From assembly GCF_000764025.1 (NCBI RefSeq), contig NZ_KN234754.1, forward strand, positions 1 through 64,000: 64,000 bases of DNA. Direction: 5' to 3'. The notes under the pieces were generated by a model that saw only the letters and a list, made by a program, of their open reading frames with translations, was not told the origin of the DNA and did no database searches. Positions 43,572 to 52,265 of this stretch are shown here, piece after piece. How positions within the stretch are numbered: position 1 is the stretch's first letter; each line of letters starts with the position of its first letter. Source of the stretch: Pseudohaliea rubra DSM 19751. GTDB taxonomy: Bacteria > Pseudomonadota > Gammaproteobacteria > Pseudomonadales > Halieaceae. A program made the translations under genes and the position numbers.

Positions 43572-43927
43572 GACCGGTTCCTCGCAGTGTGCCGTGTCTG
43601 TTGTTCTGCTTCGTCCACGGTGGCGACGCCAATTTGCCGGTCCCGGTTACGGAGGGGGCGTTTTCGTTCTTTTTTCCCCTGCGCTGCCGCTTGTGCTGCG
43701 GCTTTGCGCCGTACCCCGGAGCATCCCACAGCCTTAGGTTTAGCACATGGAAAACACTAAATTCAATAAAAAAGAGGGAGTTACATCATTTTTTTTAACG
43801 TGGTACGAGGGAATGTCACGTAAGCTGTGCCCGGCGGGGCTGTTAGTGCATATAAAAATCAGAAAACGTGAAGACAAAATAACCATAAATTCGGCTAAAA
43901 TCAGCAAAGTGTGCTTTATTGCCGCTT
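43572..43927. other. Intergenic stretch with AT-rich islet (about 43735-43930)
   Basis: This 356-base gap separates two minus-strand genes. The first ~160 bases have ordinary GC content; the remainder is strikingly AT-rich for this window, with A-runs and T-runs (for example a run of at least eight T at 43789-43796) and an imperfect inverted repeat TTAACGTG / CACGTAA (43795-43823). A 68-codon plus-strand frame (43747-43953) starting MENTKFNKKEGV runs through it, but it has no ribosome site, continues into yciH antisense, and resembles nothing known, so I do not call it a gene. Confidence 0.6.
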
Positions 43928-44275
43928 TTACCCGCCAGCCATTTTCACCATAAAGCCCTCGGCCTCCAGCAGGTCCTTGAGCAGTGCGCGCTGGTCGCCC
44001 TGGATCTCGATCACCCCGTCCTTCACCGCGCCGCCGACGCCGCAGCGCTGCTTCAGACGCTTCGCCAGGGCCTTGAGCGCCGGCGCCGGCAGCGGCACGC
44101 CGTCAACGACCGTAACCGCCTTGCCGCCGCGGCCCTTGCGCTCCCGGCGCAGGCGAACGATACCGTCGCCGGCCCCTGCGGCCGGGCTGTCGGCGCAGCG
44201 GCAGGCGCTTTGCGGTGCGCCGCAGTCCGGGCAGCTGCGGCCGCTGTCAGTCCGGTAAACGATGCGTCCGGCCAT
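43928..44275 (-). CDS. yciH: SUI1/YciH family translation factor
   Basis: The 115-residue protein has an N-terminal cysteine cluster (SCPDCGAPQSACRC) and a SUI1/eIF1 domain with GKAVTVVDGVPL, LKQRCGVGGAVKDGVIEIQG and QRALLKDLLEAEGF. YciH-like proteins bind the ribosome and influence initiation fidelity. The ATG at 44275 is preceded by GAGGAGA; the frame is open upstream but not family-like. It is divergent from slyX. Confidence 0.92.
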   Translation of the reverse strand: MAGRIVYRTDSGRSCPDCGAPQSACRCADSPAAGAGDGIVRLRRERKGRGGKAVTVVDGVPLPAPALKALAKRLKQRCGVGGAVKDGVIEIQGDQRALLKDLLEAEGFMVKMAGG

Positions 44276-44349
44276 GGTGATCTCCTCTTGTGTCCCTCTC
44301 CCGGCGGTGTATGTTACGGGGCCCCCGAGGCAGGCGTACAGGACAGGCG

Positions 44350-44568
44350 ATGGCGGAGGAAAAACAGGAAGTGGCGCTCGCGGCGCTGGAAATGGAACTG
44401 GCCTTTCAGGGCGATGCGCTGCAGGCCCTTGACCGGGCCTACGGTGAGCAGCAGCAGGCGCTTCTGGAGCTCCGGAAGCAGGTGAGCCTGCTCGCCGCCC
44501 GGCTGCGTTCCCTCGATGAGCGCGTGCCTGCCGACGAGGGCGAGGAGGCACCACCGCCGCATTATTGA
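44350..44568 (+). CDS. slyX: SlyX family protein
   Basis: The 72-residue coiled-coil protein (MAEEKQEVALAALEMELAFQ; LDRAYGEQQQALLELRKQ; ARLRSLDE) ends PPPHY, the family signature. Length equals that of E. coli SlyX (72 residues). Function is unknown. The ATG at 44350 has AGGA upstream. It is followed by the acyl-CoA dehydrogenase gene after 83 bases. Confidence 0.92.
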   Translation: MAEEKQEVALAALEMELAFQGDALQALDRAYGEQQQALLELRKQVSLLAARLRSLDERVPADEGEEAPPPHY

Positions 44569-44651
44569 GGCCTGTTGAGTGTTGCTTGCCGCTGGCCAAG
44601 CAATGCTCCACACTTTCGGCGCCCGTTCACTACAGCGCAAGGACCCCGTTC

Positions 44652-45887
44652 ATGTCAGAAAGCGAACGCAAGGACAGCCCCGAGCAGGCCGAATTCCGCG
44701 TCCATTGTCGCGATTGGCTGCGCGAGAATCACCCGGGGGAGCCTTCAGTGCGTCTGCCCCAGTCCGCCATCGAGATCATGACCGAACCCCAGCTGCACTG
44801 GCTGCAGGCCTGGCAGAAAGCGGCCTACGATGCGGGGCTGGTCGGTTGTGACTACCCGGAGGCCGTGGGGGGCGGTGGCCGCACGGACTGCCAGCGCGTG
44901 GCCAACGAGGAAATGCAGGCGGCGCGCACGCCGTTCCTGCCCAATGTCATCGGCCTCGGCATGGCCGCGCCGACGCTTTTCTACCACGCTCAGGAACCGC
45001 TCAAGGAGCGGCTCCTGCCGCGGCTCCTCTCCGGCGAGGACATCTGGTGCCAGGGCTTTTCGGAGCCGGGCGCCGGCTCCGATCTCGCCAGTGTTCAGAC
45101 CTTCGCCGAGCGGCGCGGCGATCGCTGGGTGATCAACGGCCACAAGGTTTGGACGTCCCTTGCGCACTTTGCCGAGTGGATGATCCTGCTGCTGCGCACC
45201 GACAAGAGCCACAAGTACGACGGCCTGTCCTATTTCGTCGTGCCTATCCGCTCCGCCCTTGGCAAGGGCGTCACCGTGCGTCCGCTGATCAAGATCACCG
45301 GGGAGACCGGGTTCAACGAGGTGATCTTCGAGGACCTGGAGGTCGACGACAGCTACCGCCTCGACGAGCTCGGCAAGGGCTGGCAGGTGGCCATGACGAC
45401 GCTGCTCCACGAGCGCGGTGGCGGCGAACTGGTCACGCCGCGCTCCGGTGGCCTCACGGCGAAGACGAGCTTCTCGCCCACGGCGCGCAATCTGCGCACG
45501 CTGGCGCAGGAAACGCCCCGCGGGGACGGTACCGCCGCCGACGACCCTCTGCTGCGCGACCGCATTGTGCACCAGTTCATCCGCGAGGAGGCGCTGCAGC
45601 AGAACCAGCGGCGCTCCCGGGTGCCGGCGCTGCAGGACCACCCCATGCGCCTGCAGCTGCAGTACAAGCTGCTTATCAGCGAGCTCGCCCAGGATACGGC
45701 GCGCCTCGGCCTCGAAGTGGCCGGGCCCGCCTCGACGCTTTACCTCGCCGACGAGCACGCGCCCGCCGGTGGGCAATGGCCCCTGGCCTATATGAACTCC
45801 TATGGCATGACCATTGCCGCAGGGACCAGTGAGATTCAGCGCAACATCCTGGGCGAGCGTGTGCTCGGCCTGGCCAAGTCGAAGTAG
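44652..45887 (+). CDS. Acyl-CoA dehydrogenase
   Basis: The 411-residue flavoprotein has the usual three-domain fold: an N-terminal helical domain, GFSEPGAGSDLASVQTFAER and INGHKVWTSLAHFAEWMILL in the beta domain, and a C-terminal domain ending GTSEIQRNILGERVLGLAK, where the FAD-proximal helix lies. It introduces an alpha-beta double bond into an acyl-CoA thioester. The residues 260-350 region is longer and more charged than in short-chain enzymes, resembling steroid/bulky-acyl types (FadE26/FadE28-like pairs). It is paired 9 bases before a second dehydrogenase gene, suggesting a heteromeric enzyme. Substrate unknown. Confidence 0.9.
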   Translation: MSESERKDSPEQAEFRVHCRDWLRENHPGEPSVRLPQSAIEIMTEPQLHWLQAWQKAAYDAGLVGCDYPEAVGGGGRTDCQRVANEEMQAARTPFLPNVIGLGMAAPTLFYHAQEPLKERLLPRLLSGEDIWCQGFSEPGAGSDLASVQTFAERRGDRWVINGHKVWTSLAHFAEWMILLLRTDKSHKYDGLSYFVVPIRSALGKGVTVRPLIKITGETGFNEVIFEDLEVDDSYRLDELGKGWQVAMTTLLHERGGGELVTPRSGGLTAKTSFSPTARNLRTLAQETPRGDGTAADDPLLRDRIVHQFIREEALQQNQRRSRVPALQDHPMRLQLQYKLLISELAQDTARLGLEVAGPASTLYLADEHAPAGGQWPLAYMNSYGMTIAAGTSEIQRNILGERVLGLAKSK

Positions 45888-45896
45888 GAGGATATC

Positions 45897-47021
45897 GTGA
45901 CGCAACCGACCAATTTCGGCTTTGGCGATGAATGTGCGCTGCTGAAGGATTCGGCGCGCAAGTTCTTCGCAGAGCACCTGCCGGTGGACCGGCTGCACGC
46001 GCTGGTCGCCGCGAAGCCGGACGCGGAGGCGGTGAGCGATGCTGCCTGGCGGGAGGATCTGTGGCCGGCGATGGTCGAGCTGGGCTGGACTGCCCTCGCC
46101 ATCCCCGAAAGCGCCGGTGGCCTGGGCCTGCCAGCGGTAGCGGTGGCCGGTCTCCTGGAGGAGCACGGCCGCGCCGCCTTCCCGGGGCCCCTGGCGGCGA
46201 CGCTCGCCACGAGCTATGTCCTTGCGGCTGCGGATGGCGGCACCGCAGCCCTTGAGGAGATCGCTGCGGGGCGATCCGCCACCCTGGCGTTCGCCAGCGC
46301 TGCCGGTTCCTGGGATCCGGGCGACACTGCCGTGACGGCAAAAGGCGGCCGCCTGTCTGGGACGGCCTGCTACGTGCAGGAGCCTCGCAAGGCCGAGCGC
46401 CTGCTGGTTGCAGCCCGGGACGAAGCCGGCCTCGGTCTGTACTGGCTTGCGCGGGACGCTGCGGGCGTAGCCCTTGCGCCGGATACGATCGTTGATCTGA
46501 CCCGTGACCAGGGTCGCATCACCTTTGACGAGGCCGTCGCGGAGCCCGTCGCGGGCAATGGCCACGCGGCTTTCCACGCCGCCATGCCCGCGCTGTGGAT
46601 GCTCCTCGCTGCGGATATGGTGGGCGCGGGGGAATGGCAGCTGCAGACCACGGTCGAATATGCACAGACGCGCAAGCAGTTCGACCGGCCTCTGGGCTTC
46701 TTCCAGGCGGTGAAGCATCAGCTCGTGGACGTGATGACCCGCGTCGACGAGAGCAAGTCGCTGCTCTATAACGCCGCCTGCGCGCTGGATCACGAGCCGG
46801 AGAAGGCCCGGCAGCTGGCCCATATGGCCAAGGCCTCGGCCTCGGCCATGGCGGCTTTTGCCTCCGGGCGCTCTGTACAGTGCCACGGCGGTATCGGCTT
46901 TACCTGGGAGTGCTACCTGCATCTCTATTTCAAGCGGCAGAAGCACAGCGAGGTGCTTTGGGGGGACGGGGCCTGGCACCGGGCGCGGCTGGCGGATATG
47001 CTCCTCGGGGAGGTGGCCTGA
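45897..47021 (+). CDS. Acyl-CoA dehydrogenase, partner subunit
   Basis: This 374-residue protein is a second acyl-CoA dehydrogenase, shorter and more diverged, with LGWTALAIPESAGGLGLPAV, EYAQTRKQFDRPLGFFQAVK and VQCHGGIGFTWECYLHLYFK. The GTG start has AGGAGG upstream. The adjacent paired genes resemble the alpha2-beta2 heterotetrameric dehydrogenases that act on steroid side chains and similar bulky CoA esters; this is an inference. A 45-aa membrane peptide follows directly. Confidence 0.9.
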   Translation: MTQPTNFGFGDECALLKDSARKFFAEHLPVDRLHALVAAKPDAEAVSDAAWREDLWPAMVELGWTALAIPESAGGLGLPAVAVAGLLEEHGRAAFPGPLAATLATSYVLAAADGGTAALEEIAAGRSATLAFASAAGSWDPGDTAVTAKGGRLSGTACYVQEPRKAERLLVAARDEAGLGLYWLARDAAGVALAPDTIVDLTRDQGRITFDEAVAEPVAGNGHAAFHAAMPALWMLLAADMVGAGEWQLQTTVEYAQTRKQFDRPLGFFQAVKHQLVDVMTRVDESKSLLYNAACALDHEPEKARQLAHMAKASASAMAAFASGRSVQCHGGIGFTWECYLHLYFKRQKHSEVLWGDGAWHRARLADMLLGEVA

Positions 47022-47159
47022 ATGAGCTGGAAAACCGTGCTCGTCGTGCTTGTGGCTCTGGTAATCGGCTTCGGGGTGCTCGCCCGCATCGCCACCCGGG
47101 GCGGGGAGCCGGCCCCGGTACCGGCGGAAGACCCGACGCGGATCACCGCCCCGGGCTGA
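47022..47159 (+). CDS. Small single-pass membrane protein, 45 aa
   Basis: The ATG immediately follows the dehydrogenase TGA. The frame reads MSWKTVLVVLVALVIGFGVL, a clear N-terminal transmembrane helix or uncleaved signal anchor, then ARIATRGGEP and a proline-rich tail ending DPTRITAPG. GAGGTGG lies just upstream. Coupling and composition support expression; no family is recognised. Confidence 0.6.
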   Translation: MSWKTVLVVLVALVIGFGVLARIATRGGEPAPVPAEDPTRITAPG

Positions 47160-47168
47160 GCTGCCGGT

Positions 47169-48320
47169 TCAGCGCAGGCTACGGAAGGCGTTGCGCAATT
47201 CCTCCACGAACAGTGCCGGCTGCTCGAAGGCTGCGAAGTGCCCGCCGCGGGCAGGTTCGTTCCAGTAAATCAGGTTGTGGAAGCGCCGCTCGGCCCAGCG
47301 CCGGCTGCACAGGAAGATCTCCCCGGGAAACAGGGAAACAGCCACGGGCAGCTCGATGGGCGACAGATCCGGCTCGTTGAAGCTCTCCCAGTAAAGGCGC
47401 GCTGAGCTGGCAGCGCTGTTGCTCAGCCAGTACAAGGTGATGTTGTCGAGCATGTCGTCACGCCCGAGGGCGTGTTCCGGGTGCCGCACGCCGCCCTGCT
47501 CGCAGTCGGTCCAGGCCTGAAATTTTTCCATGATCCATGCCAGCTGCCCGGTTGGAGAGTCGGCCAGGGCATAGCCAAGGGTCTGTGGTCGCGTCGCCTG
47601 CTGCTTTGAATAACCCGAATCCCAGCGATTGTAGAATTCCATGGCGGCGAAGGCCCGCTGCTCTTGCGCCGAGGGGTTGTCGAGGGTGTCCGGGTCCGGC
47701 GCGACGATGGGCAGGTTGACGTGGACGCCCGCACAGTGCGCCGTTTGCGTCTGCGCCATGCTCAGGGTGACCGCGCTGCCCCAGTCGCCGCCCTGGGCCA
47801 CGTAGCGGTCGTAGCCCAGCCGGGCCATGAGTTCTCCCCAGTGGCGGCCGATGGTTTCCACGCCGGTACCCGTGCGCGCGGGCTTGCCGGAGAAGCCGTA
47901 ACCCGGGAGCGACGGGACCACCACATGAAAGGCGTCCCCGGGATTGCCGCCATGGGCCGTGGGGTCGGCGAGGGGCTCGATGACCTTGAGGAATTCCAGC
48001 AGGGAGCCGGGCCAGCCGTGGGTGAGCACGAGCGGCAGGGCATCGGGGTTCGGGCTCTGCCGGTGGAGAAAGTGGATGTCGAGGCCGTCGATGGTGGTGG
48101 TGTACTGTGGCCAGCCGTTCAGCTGCCTTTCGCAGCGCCGCCAGTCGTAGGCCTCCGCCCAGTAGGCAGCCAGTTCGCGGATATAGGCCAGCGGGGCGCC
48201 CTGGTCCCAGCCCTCGCAGGTCTCCCGATCGGGCCAGCGCGTGCGCCGCAGGCGCTCGCGCAGATCCTCGAGGTCTGTTTCCGGTACGGCGACGGTGAAG
48301 GGGCGCAGCGCATCGCTCAC
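47169..48320 (-). CDS. Epoxide hydrolase with EHN N-terminal domain
   Basis: The 383-residue alpha/beta hydrolase has an N-terminal EHN domain (FTVAVPETDLEDLRERLRRT), the oxyanion motif HGWPG (101-105), nucleophile D179 (GGDWGS) and the base in RGGHFAAFEQP (about H361). It hydrolyses epoxides to diols and resembles fungal/bacterial microsomal-type enzymes. It lies 10 bases after the 45-aa gene on the opposite strand and 33 bases downstream of the SRPBCC-SDR gene, probably co-transcribed with the latter. Confidence 0.92.
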   Translation of the reverse strand: MSDALRPFTVAVPETDLEDLRERLRRTRWPDRETCEGWDQGAPLAYIRELAAYWAEAYDWRRCERQLNGWPQYTTTIDGLDIHFLHRQSPNPDALPLVLTHGWPGSLLEFLKVIEPLADPTAHGGNPGDAFHVVVPSLPGYGFSGKPARTGTGVETIGRHWGELMARLGYDRYVAQGGDWGSAVTLSMAQTQTAHCAGVHVNLPIVAPDPDTLDNPSAQEQRAFAAMEFYNRWDSGYSKQQATRPQTLGYALADSPTGQLAWIMEKFQAWTDCEQGGVRHPEHALGRDDMLDNITLYWLSNSAASSARLYWESFNEPDLSPIELPVAVSLFPGEIFLCSRRWAERRFHNLIYWNEPARGGHFAAFEQPALFVEELRNAFRSLR

Positions 48321-48353
48321 GGTCTGTCCTCGGCGGTGGGGAAAGCCGTCAAG

Positions 48354-49796
48354 CTAGCGGGCGGCGGCGCTCTTTGCAACGTCCGCCGGGAAGGCCGCTT
48401 CCTGCGCCGCGAGAAACTCGCGCAGGGCCTCGCGTTCCTCGGCCGTTTCCTGCGCTGCCGTACGGGCCAGCAGGTGCGTGGTGCGTGGCTCGCGGTCGAG
48501 GAAAAGCAGGCCGCTGACCTCGCCTGCCTCCGGCGCGGCGGCGAGCCAGACTACGGTGTCAGCACCTTCTTCCGGGCTGCGCAGGATGCGCCGGGTCAGG
48601 CGATGAAAACCGGGCAGGGAACTCTCCACCCCGGGGGTATCGGCCCAGCCAGGATGCATGGCGTTGACCACGATGCCGCGCTCCGCCCAGGCGTCTGCCC
48701 ACTGCTCCGTGGTCACCATGAGGGCCCGCTTGCAGCGCGCGTAGGCGACGGAGCCGGAGTAGTTCTCCTCCCGGGCCACCAGCTTGCGGACTTCCAGGGG
48801 CCGTGAGTACATGCCCCCGGAGACCACGTTGATTACCCGGGCGCCGCCGCCGGCTTCGAGCAGCGGCAGCAGGGCCCGGGTGAGGCGGTAGGGGCTGAGG
48901 AGAAGCAGGGCAAAGCTCGCCTCGAGGCCCTCGGCGGTTTCCTGCCGCGGGTTGAACAGGGCGCCGGCGTTGTTGACCAGTATGTCGATGGGCTCGCCCG
49001 AGGTTTTGAGGCGTGTGACCAGCGCGTCGACGTCGGCCATAAGGGCGAGGTCCGCCAGCTCTGCGCGGATTGCCTCGTTGCCGCTCTCGGCGCGCAGGGC
49101 TGCCACCGTGGCCTCGGCCTTGCCGGCATCACGCATCACCAGGGTCAGCGAGGCACCGAGTTCGGCAAGGCGCAGGGCCGCGGCCCTGCCGATGCCGGAG
49201 CTGGCGCCGGTGATCACCGCGTGGCGGCCGGAGAGATCGGCGGACAGCGGTTCCCAGCGCTTGCGGCCGCGGCGGTAGCCGAGGCGACTGAACAGGGCAA
49301 GGCCCGGCAGCACCATGCGGTCGGCGCGCTCGTTGCAGCTGGAGATCACCGGCGGCGGCGGGCGGTCCTCGAGGGCATGGCGCATGCCTTCGAGGGCTTT
49401 TCTGCCCATACGTTCCATACCCTCCCGCAGGGCTCCTTCAAGACTCGCCAGCGGGCCCTTGTAGGCGAAGTCTGCGACGTAGTCTATGTGCGTGCCGCCG
49501 TCATCCCGGGGTGTGAAAGTGATGCGGTCGGTCACCGTAAAAAGACGGGAGTTGCCGACCAGCTCGATGAATTCGCCGGGGCGAAGAGCGGTGACCCGAT
49601 AGCGAATGCGCACGGACCCCACGGGGAGGCTGCAGTCAACGAGGTATTCTGTCCCCTCGCGGATCGGCCCGGGCGTGTCCTTGCGGGCGCGGAAGGCGGT
49701 GGCGTCCCACTCGGCGGTGGTGCGGAAGTCGCTCACGTAGCGGAATGTCTCCGCCGGTGGGCGGGTGACGTCGATGCTCTCTTCGAGGGTAATCAT
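48354..49796 (-). CDS. SRPBCC domain fused to short-chain dehydrogenase
   Basis: This 480-residue protein has an N-terminal polyketide-cyclase/START-like domain (1-145, with VTRPPAETFRYVSDFRTTAE and FVYVADFAY-like strands) joined to a short-chain dehydrogenase/reductase (about 190-460). The dehydrogenase has TGASSGIG (196-203), NNAG, VVSGGMYS (catalytic Ser region) and the YxxxK pair in YARCK. The SRPBCC pocket could bind a hydrophobic substrate and deliver it to the dehydrogenase. Such fusions resemble DHRS12-like oxidoreductases, of uncertain substrate. The ATG has GGAGGA upstream. It is probably transcribed with the epoxide hydrolase gene. Confidence 0.9.
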   Translation of the reverse strand: MITLEESIDVTRPPAETFRYVSDFRTTAEWDATAFRARKDTPGPIREGTEYLVDCSLPVGSVRIRYRVTALRPGEFIELVGNSRLFTVTDRITFTPRDDGGTHIDYVADFAYKGPLASLEGALREGMERMGRKALEGMRHALEDRPPPPVISSCNERADRMVLPGLALFSRLGYRRGRKRWEPLSADLSGRHAVITGASSGIGRAAALRLAELGASLTLVMRDAGKAEATVAALRAESGNEAIRAELADLALMADVDALVTRLKTSGEPIDILVNNAGALFNPRQETAEGLEASFALLLLSPYRLTRALLPLLEAGGGARVINVVSGGMYSRPLEVRKLVAREENYSGSVAYARCKRALMVTTEQWADAWAERGIVVNAMHPGWADTPGVESSLPGFHRLTRRILRSPEEGADTVVWLAAAPEAGEVSGLLFLDREPRTTHLLARTAAQETAEEREALREFLAAQEAAFPADVAKSAAAR

Positions 49797-49878
49797 GCGG
49801 TCCTCCGGTCGTTGGGCTCTATACGGGCCCGACCGGGTGGTAGTTCACGGTTGCTGGTCGGTCCGGCAGGAGAACCGT

Positions 49879-50202
49879 TCATTCCTCCACCCAGACGTGG
49901 CGCAGTGGCTCGCCGAAATCGTCGTAGATGAGCTTTTTCCGAGGGCCCCGGACGCTGCGCTGCGGCTGGCGCTTCCCCGGCCGGCGGCGTGCATCGAGGG
50001 CAGCGAGGACCTCCGGAATCTGTGTGCGGGTTGCCTTCGGTTCGATGAACAGCTCTCGGGTGCCGCGCTGCGGTGGCGCATGGTCCTCGCGACCGCTGAC
50101 GCCCTGGGGCACCTGCTCGATGGTCCCGCCGTGCTCGATAAAGCGTCCCATGGCTTCCTCGAGTTCGGCGCGCAGATCGTCTTTGCTGACCGGTTTTTTC
50201 AT
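49879..50202 (-). CDS. 107-aa basic protein with FIEHGG motif
   Basis: The protein begins MKKPVSKDDLRAELEEAMGR and contains FIEHGGTIEQVPQGVSG, then a strongly basic middle (ALDARRRPGKRQPQRS) and the C-terminus DFGEPLRHVWVEE. The helix-F-I-x-x-GG-T-I segment resembles that of the 63-aa protein at 17497-17688 and of small regulators such as SutA. The ATG at 50202 starts with Lys-Lys and is favoured over a TTG 17 codons earlier, though its ribosome site is weak. It lies upstream of, and may be co-transcribed with, the SRPBCC-SDR gene. Function unassigned. Confidence 0.7.
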   Translation of the reverse strand: MKKPVSKDDLRAELEEAMGRFIEHGGTIEQVPQGVSGREDHAPPQRGTRELFIEPKATRTQIPEVLAALDARRRPGKRQPQRSVRGPRKKLIYDDFGEPLRHVWVEE

Positions 50203-50372
50203 GCGACTCGCAGGTCTCTTGCCGGGTCGGGCCGCCAGGTCGACGACATCCAACCCTCCAATATACGGGTTTGCCGCGAGGTGTACAGCGCCCGCCCGTG
50301 CCGAAGCCTGACGCCCTTGGTGTGTCGCAGCCGGTCTGGTTTAATGCCGGTCTTTCCCCCGGGAGTGGATCC

Positions 50373-51467
50373 ATGGTCACGGCGCTGCTTATCGTCCTCG
50401 CCCTTGCCGCCTTCAGCGTATTTTACCTGCGCGGCGAGAACCTCCGTTACCTCGATACGCCGCTACCCCCGCCGGACGCAGAGCCACCCAGTGAGGCCCA
50501 CCGGGAGGTGGTGCGCTCGCTCCGCGAGCTCACAGCCGATATCGAGCAATACAGCGGTCGCGACCGTCTTGCGGCGATCCGCCGGATGATGGATGAGCTC
50601 GGGCAGCGCAAGGCACTCGAGAGCCGCATCGAGCCTGTGCACAGTGACGCGATCCGCGGCGAATGGGTGCTGGCGCCCGGGGCAGACAGCCGCCGCCGGG
50701 TGCTCTACCTCCATGGCGGCGCCTGGTTCGCCGGCAGTCCCACCAGCCATCGGCCGATTACCGACCGCCTTTCCCGTCTGCTTAATGCCGCGGTTTTTGC
50801 CGTTGATTACCGCCTTTGCCCGGAATACCGGCGCATCGACGGCATCAGGGACTGCCGCGCCGCCCTTCGCTGGATCCTCCACAACGGCCCGGAAGACATG
50901 GAGCCGCCGGATTTCCTGCTGGTGGCCGGTGATTCCGCTGGCGGCAGCCTTACGCTCGAGGTGCTTGCCTGGGCGCGCGATGCGGGGCTGCGCCAGCCCG
51001 ACGCGGCCATTGCGCTGTCGCCGTCCACCGATGTGACCATGACGTCGCCCAGCCTGCACGCAAACAGGCTCACGGATCCGATGCTGGGCCCCGCCTTCGG
51101 CAAACTGCTGCGGGTGCCGACCTTCCTGCTCTGGTGGCTCTACTGGTTCAATTGGCGTATCCCGCCGAAAGATCCGCGGGTCTCGCCGCTGCGCGGCAGC
51201 CTTCGCGACCTGCCGCCGGTACTGATCCAGGCCAGTCGCGCCGAGATGCTCCTCGACGACGCCCGCCGCTATGCGGCCAAGGCCCAGGCCTCGGGTTCGC
51301 CGGTGACGCTGCAGACCTGGCCGCACGTGGTTCACGTATGGCAGTTGTTCACCCCGGAACTCCCGGAGGCCGAAGCGGCCTACGCCGCCATGGCGGAGTT
51401 CGTGGCGTCCGTGGAGCGGGGCGAGGCCGGCGCGCCGGCCGCGACCACGGGAGCGGCGCCTGCATGA
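50373..51467 (+). CDS. Membrane-anchored alpha/beta hydrolase, HSL-type esterase/lipase
   Basis: The 364-residue protein has an N-terminal membrane anchor (MVTALLIVLALAAFSVFYL), the HSL-family oxyanion motif LYLHGGAWFAGS, nucleophile in AGDSAGGSL, and a catalytic histidine in VVHVWQLF. It should hydrolyse carboxylic esters or acylglycerols. The ATG at 50373 has GGGAGTGG upstream. It overlaps the PlsC-type gene by 4 bases; one releases and one esterifies acyl chains, so a joint lipid role is likely. Confidence 0.9.
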   Translation: MVTALLIVLALAAFSVFYLRGENLRYLDTPLPPPDAEPPSEAHREVVRSLRELTADIEQYSGRDRLAAIRRMMDELGQRKALESRIEPVHSDAIRGEWVLAPGADSRRRVLYLHGGAWFAGSPTSHRPITDRLSRLLNAAVFAVDYRLCPEYRRIDGIRDCRAALRWILHNGPEDMEPPDFLLVAGDSAGGSLTLEVLAWARDAGLRQPDAAIALSPSTDVTMTSPSLHANRLTDPMLGPAFGKLLRVPTFLLWWLYWFNWRIPPKDPRVSPLRGSLRDLPPVLIQASRAEMLLDDARRYAAKAQASGSPVTLQTWPHVVHVWQLFTPELPEAEAAYAAMAEFVASVERGEAGAPAATTGAAPA

Positions 51468-52213
51468 TGCGCGCAGTTCGTTCGTTGCTCGTGTTCTGCT
51501 GGATCGTCCTGTCGGTGATTCCTTCCGGCCTCGTGCTGCTTCTCCTGTCGCCGTTCGTCTCAGCCCAGCGCCTCTGGTGGTGGATCGCCGTCCCCTGGCT
51601 GCGAGGGTGCATCGCCGCGGCCCGCCTTGTCGGCGGTATCAACTACCGGATTCACGGTTGGGAGCACCTCCCGGCGGCGAAGGACAATCGCCGGGTGATA
51701 CTCTGCGCCAAGCACCAGTCCACCTGGGAGACCTTCTTCTTTCCCAGCGTGATGCCGCACCCGCTGGCCTTCGTGTTCAAGCGCGAGCTCCTGCGCATCC
51801 CCATGTTCGGCTGGGCCCTGGGCCGCCTGGAGATGATCCACATAGACCGCAGCAAGCGCTCGGAGGCCTGGAACAAGGTGGCCCAACAAGGTGTCGAGCT
51901 TATGGACGGTGGCAAATGGGTGATCATGTTCCCGGAAGGGACCCGTACCGAGCGCGGCAAGCAGGGCGTCTACAAGAGCGGTGCTTCGCGTCTCGCCTGT
52001 GCCACGGGCGCCGAGGTGATTCCCATCGCGGTCACCTCCGGGCGCTGCTGGCCCCGGCGTTCTTTCTGGTTTATTCCCGGCGTCATCGATGTTTCCATCG
52101 GTCCTCCGATGGATCCCGCAGGCCGCAAGCCCGAGCCTTTCATGCGGGAACTCGAGGCCTGGATTGAGGGCGAGATGCGCAGGCTGGATCCAGACGCTTA
52201 CGGAGCCGGCTGA
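51464..52213 (+). CDS. plsC: 1-acylglycerol-3-phosphate acyltransferase, PlsC family
   Basis: The 249-residue membrane protein has an N-terminal hydrophobic segment, the acyltransferase motif CAKHQSTWETFF (H-x4-E variant of H-x4-D), FKRELLRIPMFG and MFPEGTRTERGK. It acylates lysophosphatidate to phosphatidate or a similar lysolipid. The replacement of D by E in H-x4-D is found in a subset of the family. It overlaps the esterase by an ATGA junction. Confidence 0.9.
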   Translation: MMRAVRSLLVFCWIVLSVIPSGLVLLLLSPFVSAQRLWWWIAVPWLRGCIAAARLVGGINYRIHGWEHLPAAKDNRRVILCAKHQSTWETFFFPSVMPHPLAFVFKRELLRIPMFGWALGRLEMIHIDRSKRSEAWNKVAQQGVELMDGGKWVIMFPEGTRTERGKQGVYKSGASRLACATGAEVIPIAVTSGRCWPRRSFWFIPGVIDVSIGPPMDPAGRKPEPFMRELEAWIEGEMRRLDPDAYGAG

Positions 52214-52265
52214 CCCTGCCGCTCTCACGACCTCACGATCCCACAACAGCAACGGAGGCAACACC

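Noticed and set aside
43795-43823. Rho-independent terminator at the TTAACGTG / CACGTAA repeat
   Set aside because: The T-run precedes the stem on the plus strand and becomes an A-run on the minus strand, so it is wrong for termination either way.
43747-43953. 68-codon plus-strand frame in the AT-rich islet
   Set aside because: No ribosome site, odd composition, and it extends into the antisense of yciH; treated as intergenic.
44745-46979. 744-codon minus-strand frame opposite the acyl-CoA dehydrogenases
   Set aside because: Antisense to two clear enzymes; no domain features.
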